The position numbers and the translations under genes were made by a program. A stretch of DNA of 64,000 nt from positions 22,397 through 86,396 of the forward strand of contig CAKZRQ010000023.1 of assembly GCA_937146645.1 (NCBI GenBank), given 5' to 3'. Numbering within the stretch: the first letter of the stretch is position 1; the number at the start of each line of letters is the position of its first letter. The DNA comes from an uncultured Cyclobacteriaceae bacterium (GTDB lineage: Bacteria; Bacteroidota; Bacteroidia; Cytophagales; Cyclobacteriaceae). The notes beneath the pieces were generated by a model, which saw nothing but the letters and a program-made list of their open reading frames with translations, had not been told where the DNA came from and searched no databases. Positions 57,767-64,000 of this stretch are shown one piece after another.

Positions 57767-60235
57767 TTACAAGCTGTTCAATAACTGTTCCAAACTGGCA
57801 TCATCCTGAATGAGGACTTCCCTTGCTTTCGAACCCTCGAAAGGACCTACGATTCCAGCCGCTTCAAGCTGGTCAATAATCCTTCCAGCACGGTTATATC
57901 CAAGCTTGAGTTTACGTTGGATTAAAGAGGTACTTCCCTGCTGATGCATAACAATTAGCTTCGCAGCATCATCAAAAAGAGGGTCTCTGTCGGATAGGTC
58001 AACATCTCCGATTCCGCTATCCGAATCTTCACCTTCGTATTCAGGAAGCAGATAAGCATCTGAATAGCCTCTTTGCTCGCCGATCCAATCACAGATTGCG
58101 TCTACTTCAGGCGTATCAAGGAAAGCACATTGCAGTCTCGTCATGTCAGAACCCTGGGAAAGAAGCATGTCTCCCATTCCGATCAGCTGATCCGCACCCC
58201 CGGCATCAAGGATGGTTCTAGAGTCAATTTTTGAGGTAACACGGAAGGAAAGCCTTGCCGGGAAATTAGCTTTTATGATACCCGTAATTACATTCACCGA
58301 TGGTCGCTGGGTAGCCACTACCAGGTGAATTCCGATGGCTCGGGCAAGCTGGGCAAGTCTGGCAATAGGACCTTCGATTTCTTTTCCAGCCGTCATCATC
58401 AAGTCCGCAAGCTCATCGATCACAAGGACGATGTAAGGCATGTACTTGTGTCCTTTGTCTGGATTCAACTTTCTGGCGATGAACTTTGCATTGTATTCTT
58501 TAAGGTTTCTAGCACCGGCATCTTTCAAAAGATTGTATCGATTATCCATTTCGATACAGAGTGAATTCAGGGTGTAGATGACCTTCTTCGTATCTGTGAT
58601 AATGGCTTCCTCGGAACCCGGAAGTTTGGCAAGGAAGTGTCTTTCAATCTTATTGAAAAGTGAAAGTTCCACCTTCTTCGGATCGACCAGAACAAATTTC
58701 AATTGTGCTGGATGCTTCTTGTAAATCAAAGAGGCCAAAATCATATTTAAGCCAACAGACTTACCTTGACCAGTGGCTCCAGCCATGAGCAAGTGAGGCA
58801 TTTTTGCCAAGTCGGATACGAAAACCTCATTGGAAATAGTCTTGCCAAGGGCAATCGGCAAATCCTTATCAGATTTAAGAAATTTCTCTGTGCCAAGAAC
58901 TGCTCTGGCAGGCACGAGCTCTCGATTTTTATTTGGCACCTCTATACCGATTGTTCCTTTTCCCGGGATAGGTGCGATGATACGAATTCCCAAGGCCGCT
59001 AAGCTCAAAGCGATATCGTCTTCCAGGTTCTTGATCTTTGAGATTTTGACTCCTGGTTCTGGCACAATCTCATAAAGGGTCACCGTCGGCCCAATGGTTG
59101 CCTTGATTTCCTGGATACCAATTTTAAAGTTTTCCAGCGTCTCAACGATCTTGTTTTTATTTTCTTCAAGTTCCTGGCGAGTTACTGTTACTTTTTGAAG
59201 ATCATACTCATTTAAAAGGTCAAGAGTAGGGTATTTGTATTTGGCCAGATCCAAGGTGGGATCATAGGCATCAAGATTTTCAACTTCCTCAGCAGTTTTT
59301 TCTTCCTGGGTTTTATTGATGGAGAAAGCCTTTTCAGGTTCTTCCTCTTTTTCCTGAATCTCTTCGAGAAGGTTCACTTCGGATAGCTCAATTTCCTTCT
59401 TTGGATTCTTCGGTTCTGGCTTGTCTTCAGTCTTTATCTCCCATAGTGAGCCATCGTCTTCTGCTTCCTCTTCCTCCTCAGTTTCAGCATTTTCATTTAT
59501 TTCATCAAATGGGTTAGCCCCGGCTAATGGTTCGATCGGCTCCATATCTGGAACTTCGTCTTCTGAAGAGTCTCCTTCATTTGAAGTCTTGCTAGAAAAC
59601 CATTCCAGCTGATTGATATCAAAGAAAAAGATGGAGAAAATAAGCAAGGAACCTCCAAGCAGAATGAATGTTCCCCAGCTCAGAAAGTCCGCTGAAAGCT
59701 TTGCCAGCTCATAGCCAAAACCTCCGGACAGGAAGCTCCAATAGGAATAACCTTGGACTAGAATCACAATGTACCCGGTAAGCAGCCCAAGCCAGAAGGT
59801 GAAGAAAAGAGCAAACGAGGCATATCTTGATAAAGACATGATCGATGTCTTGAATGCCATTCGGACACCCAGGATAAAGAAGAAAGGTGGAATCAAAAAT
59901 GCTGCAATACCGAACCATCGATAAATCAAAAGATGGCCTGCTTGAGCTCCAAGGTAACCTAGCCAGTTGCTGGATTCTTGGGCCACTTCTCGAATGGATT
60001 CAGTGTCTCCATTCATCACTATGCTTTGGTCTTCAGGACCATTCAAAAGATAGCTTAGAAAAGCAATGAATAGGAAAAAGGAAACAGAGATTAAGATTAC
60101 TCCAAGAGTAAGAACCAATTTAGAGCCACCAATTTTCGGCATTGAGAAACCTGAAGAGCCTTTTTTCGACTTCGTTCTTTTTTTCGTTTCTCCTTTTTTT
60201 CTAAATGTATTTGATCGGGGCTTGTTTGCGGCCAT
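57767..60235 (-). CDS. ftsK: DNA translocase FtsK
   Basis: An 822-residue septal DNA pump that resolves chromosome dimers together with XerC/XerD. The N-terminal part is membrane-embedded (four helices between about 38 and 210). An acidic linker follows (about 220-330). The motor has the Walker A motif GATGQGKSV, Walker B region IVLVIDELADLMM and VATQRPSVNVITGIIKANFPARLSFRV. The C-terminal gamma winged helix includes GSTSLIQRKLKLGYNRAGRIIDQLEAAGIVGP. The linker is short compared with E. coli. It is in a row with xerD and pyrD, which fits a joint role of XerD and FtsK at dif. Confidence 0.96.
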   Translation of the reverse strand: MAANKPRSNTFRKKGETKKRTKSKKGSSGFSMPKIGGSKLVLTLGVILISVSFFLFIAFLSYLLNGPEDQSIVMNGDTESIREVAQESSNWLGYLGAQAGHLLIYRWFGIAAFLIPPFFFILGVRMAFKTSIMSLSRYASFALFFTFWLGLLTGYIVILVQGYSYWSFLSGGFGYELAKLSADFLSWGTFILLGGSLLIFSIFFFDINQLEWFSSKTSNEGDSSEDEVPDMEPIEPLAGANPFDEINENAETEEEEEAEDDGSLWEIKTEDKPEPKNPKKEIELSEVNLLEEIQEKEEEPEKAFSINKTQEEKTAEEVENLDAYDPTLDLAKYKYPTLDLLNEYDLQKVTVTRQELEENKNKIVETLENFKIGIQEIKATIGPTVTLYEIVPEPGVKISKIKNLEDDIALSLAALGIRIIAPIPGKGTIGIEVPNKNRELVPARAVLGTEKFLKSDKDLPIALGKTISNEVFVSDLAKMPHLLMAGATGQGKSVGLNMILASLIYKKHPAQLKFVLVDPKKVELSLFNKIERHFLAKLPGSEEAIITDTKKVIYTLNSLCIEMDNRYNLLKDAGARNLKEYNAKFIARKLNPDKGHKYMPYIVLVIDELADLMMTAGKEIEGPIARLAQLARAIGIHLVVATQRPSVNVITGIIKANFPARLSFRVTSKIDSRTILDAGGADQLIGMGDMLLSQGSDMTRLQCAFLDTPEVDAICDWIGEQRGYSDAYLLPEYEGEDSDSGIGDVDLSDRDPLFDDAAKLIVMHQQGSTSLIQRKLKLGYNRAGRIIDQLEAAGIVGPFEGSKAREVLIQDDASLEQLLNSL

Positions 60236-60271
60236 TTACGTGGTTCAAGAGCTGGTGGAAGATAGAATTCT

Positions 60272-60294
60272 AGCTAAACTAATATAGTTTAGCT
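60272..60294. repeat. Perfect inverted repeat at the pyrD-ftsK junction
   Basis: AGCTAAACTA / ATA / TAGTTTAGCT, a 10-base perfect stem that includes the pyrD stop codon (60289-60291). No T-run follows on either strand, so it is not a standard terminator. It could be an operator or an RNA stability element. Confidence 0.6.
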
Positions 60295-61329
60295 CGAAAA
60301 ATAAGCCAATAGACCTTTCTTAATTCGCTTGATTAACCCAGGTCCCTCATAAATCATGCCCGAGTACACCTGAACCAGTGAAGCTCCTGCTTCTAATTTT
60401 TCTATTGCATCCTCCGGAGATGAAATCCCTCCGACCCCAACTATTGGGAAAGCACCCAAAGATTTCTTGTGAAGATATTTGATGACCTCGGTACTACGCG
60501 ATTTAAGCACCTTCCCGCTGACGCCTCCGGCGCCCATTGCTTCCACTTGATTCGGGTCAGTTTTTAGCTCACTTCGGTCGATAGTTGTATTGGTTGCGAT
60601 TACCCCATCGATTTTAGTATCCAAGACGATTTCAACAATGTCATCAAGTTGCCCATCGGTAAGATCTGGAGCGATTTTTAGTAGGATGGGCTTTGGATGT
60701 TCCTTAGCATCATTAGCTTCCTTCACTGCCGTAAGCAAAGCCGTCAACGGTTCCTTCTCCTGCAGGTCGCGCAGATTTGGAGTATTCGGCGAGCTCACAT
60801 TCACCACAAAGTAATCTACCCAGGGATGAAGTTCTTCAAGACAAAAAAGGTAGTCATCAATAGCCTTTTCATTTGGCGTAACCTTATTCTTTCCAATGTT
60901 TCCGCCTACGATCACATCTGACTTTCTTTTGCGAAGCCTTTGTACTGCCTCCGAAACCCCACCATTATTGAAACCCATACGATTAATCAGAGCTTCGTCT
61001 TCAGGAAGTCTGAATAGCCTTGGCTGGGGATTACCGGCCTGAGGCTTTGGGGTTAAAGTCCCAATCTCAATGAAGCCAAAACCAAGCATGGCCATCTCAT
61101 CTATGAGCTTGGCATCTTTGTCAAACCCTGCAGCAAGTCCGACCGGATTTTTGAAAGTCAGTCCAAATACTTTACGCTCCAGTTTAGGATCATCCAATTC
61201 AAAATTGGATTTCACCACATCCTTAACCAATGGCAGATTGAAGCCGAATTTGGTTAGGTCAAATGTGAAATAGTGGGCATCCTCGGGTTTTTTTAAGAAA
61301 AGTAAAGGCTTGAGAAGAGACTTGTACAC
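60289..61329 (-). CDS. pyrD: Dihydroorotate dehydrogenase (quinone), class 2
   Basis: FMN enzyme oxidising dihydroorotate to orotate with quinone, in de novo pyrimidine synthesis at the inner membrane. Class 2 marks: N-terminal amphipathic helices before the barrel ([26 protein letters not shown]), [23 protein letters not shown], the catalytic Ser in [26 protein letters not shown] and [28 protein letters not shown]. The start is GTG. 346 residues. A TAnnTTTG element lies 21 bases upstream. Confidence 0.97.
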   Translation of the reverse strand: MYKSLLKPLLFLKKPEDAHYFTFDLTKFGFNLPLVKDVVKSNFELDDPKLERKVFGLTFKNPVGLAAGFDKDAKLIDEMAMLGFGFIEIGTLTPKPQAGNPQPRLFRLPEDEALINRMGFNNGGVSEAVQRLRKRKSDVIVGGNIGKNKVTPNEKAIDDYLFCLEELHPWVDYFVVNVSSPNTPNLRDLQEKEPLTALLTAVKEANDAKEHPKPILLKIAPDLTDGQLDDIVEIVLDTKIDGVIATNTTIDRSELKTDPNQVEAMGAGGVSGKVLKSRSTEVIKYLHKKSLGAFPIVGVGGISSPEDAIEKLEAGASLVQVYSGMIYEGPGLIKRIKKGLLAYFSS

Positions 61330-61350
61330 GAATCAGATTTTAGCGTTTCG

Positions 61351-61358
61351 CAAATTTA
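61351..61358 (-). promoter_or_regulatory. Candidate -7 element for pyrD
   Basis: On the minus strand TAAATTTG matches TAnnTTTG, 21 bases before the pyrD GTG start, in the 47-base gap after xerD. Confidence 0.42.
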
Positions 61359-61376
61359 TGAAAACTACCCTTACTC

Positions 61377-62288
61377 TCACTTTCTGGGATGAAATTCTGT
61401 AAGCACCTGTCTCAAATAATCTCGATCCAGATGAGTATAAATTTCAGTGGTGGTGATGCTTTCATGCCCAAGCATTTCCTGAACGGCTCGAAGATCCGCT
61501 CCACCTTCGATTAGATGCGTGGCAAAGGAATGCCGAAAAGTATGAGGACTGATGTTTTTCTTTATACCTGCTTGTTCCGCCGTTTTTTTGATGATTAGGA
61601 AAATCATAACTCGCGTAAGTTTCTTTCCTCGTCTATTTAGGAACACATATTCCTCATGGCCTATTGCTGGTTTTTGATGGACCCGAATTTCCTCTTCGTA
61701 AATCTTGAGATACTTCATGGCATCCTTTCCGATTGGAACTAGCCGTTCTTTATTTCCCTTTCCAATCACTCTAAGGAATCCTATATCTTCAAAAATCTGC
61801 CCTTTTTTGAGCTCTGTTAGTTCAGAAACTCTAAGACCAGAGCCGTAGAGCATTTCTAAAATGGCTCGATTCCTATGGCCTTCGGGTTCGCCAAGGGGAA
61901 TGGCTTCCAAAAGCTGCTCAATTTCTGGATAGCTCAGTGTATCTGGAAGTTTCCTTCCTAGTTTAGGCGCCTCCAAAAGTTGAGCAGGATCCTCGGTAAT
62001 CTCATCTTCATACATTAGGTATTTGTAGAAGGCCTTGATTCCTGAAATCACGCGGGCCTGAGTGTAATCGGAAACTCCAATGCTTCCCAGCTCATTAACG
62101 AATCGCCTTAAATGTTCTAACTCCAGCTTTAATGGACTTATATCCGGAAAATTTTGACCTGCGTAGCTAGCAAGTTTATTGACATCACGGGTATAGGCGA
62201 GGATGGAATTTTCGCTAAGTGATCTCTCCAGCTTCAGGTAGTGTCGGAATCGCTTGATGTAGTTTTCCCAGGATTTATTCATTTCCAT
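61377..62288 (-). CDS. xerD: Tyrosine recombinase XerC/XerD
   Basis: Site-specific recombinase, probably the dif-acting chromosome dimer resolvase. The N-terminal SAM-like core-binding domain is WENYIKRFRHYLKLERSLSENSILAYTRDVNKLASYAG. All catalytic residues are visible: Arg in LYGSGLRVSEL, Lys in GKGNKERLVPIG, HTFRHSFATHL (His and Arg), GHES (His) and the nucleophile Tyr in TEIYTHLD. About 303 residues with the ATG at 62288; another ATG lies at 62282, and the longer frame to 62330 starts with TTG. Location beside ftsK argues for the housekeeping resolvase, not a phage integrase. Confidence 0.93.
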   Translation of the reverse strand: MEMNKSWENYIKRFRHYLKLERSLSENSILAYTRDVNKLASYAGQNFPDISPLKLELEHLRRFVNELGSIGVSDYTQARVISGIKAFYKYLMYEDEITEDPAQLLEAPKLGRKLPDTLSYPEIEQLLEAIPLGEPEGHRNRAILEMLYGSGLRVSELTELKKGQIFEDIGFLRVIGKGNKERLVPIGKDAMKYLKIYEEEIRVHQKPAIGHEEYVFLNRRGKKLTRVMIFLIIKKTAEQAGIKKNISPHTFRHSFATHLIEGGADLRAVQEMLGHESITTTEIYTHLDRDYLRQVLTEFHPRK

Positions 62289-62399
62289 TGTTCGGCTTTC
62301 GAAACTAGATTCAGCTTTTGTGAACTTCAAATCTTAAATGATTTATTCTAACCAAAAGGAATCTTTTAACTTTAGAGCAGTAATCGAACCAATCCTATT

Positions 62400-62813
62400 T
62401 TGAAAATTCAAATTATCAACGGACCAAACCTAAATCTTCTGGGAACTCGGGAACCGGAGGTATATGGAAGCACTAGCTTTGAAGACTATTTTGAGAGCTT
62501 AAAAGAGACTTTTCCTCAGGTTGAGCTTCACTATTTCCAAAGCAACATCGAAGGTGAATTGATTGATAAGATCCATGAGGTAGGATTTTCCTTTGATGCG
62601 ATTCTGTTAAATGCAGGTGGATATACTCACACGTCGGTTGCTATTTCAGATGCCATTGCCTGTGTAGAAACCTCCGTGATGGAGGTTCATATTTCGAATA
62701 TTTACAAGCGAGAAGAATTCAGACATAAGAGTGTCATTTCCAAGGAGTGCGTAGGAATGATTTCCGGCTTAGGCCTCAAAGGGTATGACCTTGGAATCCA
62801 GTATTTTCTTTAA
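62400..62813 (+). CDS. aroQ: 3-Dehydroquinate dehydratase, type II
   Basis: Dehydrates 3-dehydroquinate to 3-dehydroshikimate in the shikimate pathway. The 137-residue protein starts at TTG. This start is fixed by the family signature beginning at the first residues: MKIQIINGPNLNLLGTREPE. The active-site Tyr is in EVYGS (Tyr22), with NAGGYTHTSVA and VEVHISNIYKREEFRHKS (His and Arg residues) following. Monomers form dodecamers in this family. The next gene starts 11 bases downstream on the same strand. Confidence 0.96.
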   Translation: MKIQIINGPNLNLLGTREPEVYGSTSFEDYFESLKETFPQVELHYFQSNIEGELIDKIHEVGFSFDAILLNAGGYTHTSVAISDAIACVETSVMEVHISNIYKREEFRHKSVISKECVGMISGLGLKGYDLGIQYFL

Positions 62814-62824
62814 ATCTATTTCCC

Positions 62825-63880
62825 ATGTTGACATTTGCCGCAGGACCTTCAAAGGTTTATGAATCTGTTCCTAAATATCTCCAGGAAGGCTACGAGCAGG
62901 GGATCATGAGTGCGAACCATCGCAGTGATCGGTTTATGAGGCTTTATCAGGAGACAGAAAGCCTGATGAAAGAAAAGCTTCACATGCCTCAGGATTATAA
63001 GTTGCTTTTTACCTCCTCGGCTACGGAGAACTGGGAGATTATTTCCCAATCGATCATCGAATCAGCCAGCTATCATATCTATTCTGGCTCCTTTGGAGCA
63101 AAGTGGATAAAGTTTGCCAGACATATTATTCCGGAAAGTGAAGAATTGAAGATTCAGGCCCATGAGGAGATCGATGTTCCGGGATTGGATATCTCCGAAG
63201 ATTTTGATTTGATAGCCATCACTCAAAATGAAACTTCCAATGCTTCTCAGGTGGCCATGGAAAAGCTTGAGGAGATTAGAGATAAGTATCCTGAGAAATT
63301 GATTGCCGTGGATACCACTTCTTCAATGGCAGGGATTGAGCTCAATTTTGAGCTTGCGGATATTTGGTATTCATCGGTTCAAAAGTGTTTTGGACTGCCT
63401 GCAGGACTAGGTATTTTGATTCTATCCCCAAGGGCTATCGCCAAAGCTGAGGACAAAGGGGAGTCGGGTAGATACAATAGCCTTAGCTTTATGCTTAAAA
63501 ATGCTGCGGGATTTCAGACTCATTATACTCCAAACGTTTTGGGAATCTATCTTCTAAATCGAGTTCTGAAAGATTTACCTGAAATCCAGCATGTGGATTC
63601 AAGCCTTCGAAACAGAATGAAGAAGCTTGAGGATTGTATAGTAGGAAGTAAATCGCTCAGACTTCTGGTGGATAACGCAGCTACTCGAAGTACCACGGTT
63701 CTGGGAGTGACAGGATTGGAAGAGACAATTACAAAGGTCAAATCTGAGGCCATGGATCAAGGATTTCAGCTTGGTAATGGCTATGGACCATTAAAGCCTA
63801 CCTCTTTTCGAATTGCGAATTTTCCTGCCATTACGGATGAAGAGATCAATAGCTTAATCGACTTTTTGATCAAGCACTAG
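62825..63880 (+). CDS. Class V aminotransferase (SerC/alanine-glyoxylate type)
   Basis: A 351-residue PLP enzyme. Key blocks: FAAGPSKVYESVPKYL near the start, MSANHRSDRFMRLYQET, LLFTSSATENWEIISQ (phosphate-binding region), AVDTTSSMAGIELNF and the PLP Lys187 in YSSVQKCFGLPAGLG. It resembles phosphoserine aminotransferase-like proteins of Bacteroidota, which often carry the annotation serC. Serine biosynthesis is likely but not certain, as alanine-glyoxylate and other activities exist in the family. Confidence 0.87.
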   Translation: MLTFAAGPSKVYESVPKYLQEGYEQGIMSANHRSDRFMRLYQETESLMKEKLHMPQDYKLLFTSSATENWEIISQSIIESASYHIYSGSFGAKWIKFARHIIPESEELKIQAHEEIDVPGLDISEDFDLIAITQNETSNASQVAMEKLEEIRDKYPEKLIAVDTTSSMAGIELNFELADIWYSSVQKCFGLPAGLGILILSPRAIAKAEDKGESGRYNSLSFMLKNAAGFQTHYTPNVLGIYLLNRVLKDLPEIQHVDSSLRNRMKKLEDCIVGSKSLRLLVDNAATRSTTVLGVTGLEETITKVKSEAMDQGFQLGNGYGPLKPTSFRIANFPAITDEEINSLIDFLIKH

Positions 63881-63899
63881 CTTTCGTAAAAGAAATATC

Positions 63900-63907
63900 T
63901 ACTTTTG
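63900..63907 (+). promoter_or_regulatory. Candidate -7 element for the MarC-family gene
   Basis: TACTTTTG matches TAnnTTTG and ends 4 bases before the ATG at 63912, the same spacing as before rlmN. The message would be leaderless or nearly so. Confidence 0.4.
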
Positions 63908-63911
63908 CGGC

Positions 63912-64000
63912 ATGTTTGATCTGAAGGAAATTTTATCGGTGTCGCTTATCCTGTTTTCGGTGATAGATATACTCGGTTCTATCCCGATTATCATCAATTT
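63912..64000 (+). CDS. MarC family membrane protein, N-terminal fragment (cut by window edge)
   Basis: Only 29 residues lie in the window, but they match the MarC family start: FDLKEILSVSLILFSVIDILGSIPIII, a first transmembrane helix with the VxDxxGSIP signature. MarC proteins are six-helix inner-membrane proteins of unknown transport function. The frame stays open to the window edge. Confidence 0.8.
   Translation, partial: MFDLKEILSVSLILFSVIDILGSIPIIIN

Noticed and set aside
61377..62288. Tyrosine recombinase as a sign of an integrated phage or island
   Set aside because: It is next to ftsK and pyrD, has XerC/D layout, and there are no att-like repeats or phage genes around it.
1..64000. 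CRISPR array, insertion sequences, rRNA genes or replication origin
   Set aside because: No regularly spaced repeats, transposase motifs, rRNA blocks or DnaA-box clusters were seen on reading through the window.

Overview
The window looks like a chromosomal segment of a Bacteroidota bacterium of the order Cytophagales, most like the Cyclobacteriaceae (Algoriphagus type). The grounds are two tandem DUF4249 lipoproteins, a bacillithiol enzyme (BshA), a CrtY-type lycopene cyclase, a membrane fatty-acid hydroxylase of the kind that acts on sphingolipids, several large TonB-plug/MG2 proteins, PorT-like barrels, no Shine-Dalgarno signals, and repeated TAnnTTTG promoter elements. Base use is moderately AT-rich and even. 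The placement rests on gene families only.

Layout. 1-1.6 kb: two DUF4249 lipoproteins, the first cut by the window edge. 1.6-11.9 kb: metabolic and envelope genes (saccharopine dehydrogenase-like, cytidine deaminase, hydrolase, GNAT, HdeD-like, M1 peptidase, rlmN, an MG2/TonB-plug protein). 11.9-15.8 kb: minus-strand unit of a small membrane protein, mutL and two rhomboid proteases. 16-30 kb: GH3/beta-lactamase fusion, acyl-CoA dehydrogenase, an unusual small gene pair, a giant Asp-box protein, thioesterase, PQQ dehydrogenase, SDR, lipid hydroxylase and bshA. 30-36 kb: three-gene envelope unit with two further MG2/TonB-plug paralogues. 36-42 kb: translation genes (gltX, DEAD-box helicase, rpsP-rimM-trmD-rplS). 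42.2-42.7 kb: tRNA-Arg(CCU), a tiny GIY-YIG gene and a second, interrupted copy of the same tRNA. 43.5-48 kb: LacI regulator, amylosucrase-like GH13 enzyme and a sugar transporter. 48-50.3 kb: two tandem ATP-grasp proteins. 50.3-56 kb: six-gene minus unit (pdxJ, hydrolase, crtY, DUF763, RsmI-like, dipeptidase). 56-64 kb: yqeY-cvpA, then xerD-pyrD-ftsK-lolA on the minus strand, then aroQ, an aminotransferase and the start of a MarC-family gene.

The most unusual spot is 42253-42680. An 83-residue GIY-YIG protein is encoded between an intact tRNA-Arg(CCU) and a duplicate whose D-loop carries a 28-nt GC-rich hairpin. The GIY-YIG stop codon is formed by tRNA positions 8-10 of that duplicate, and the 56 nt after the hairpin are a perfect direct repeat of the intact tRNA. 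This resembles a minimal tRNA-targeted mobile element. Most of the rest is ordinary, densely packed housekeeping chromosome; I see no insertion sequence, prophage or CRISPR array, and no gene-free stretch longer than about 300 bases.
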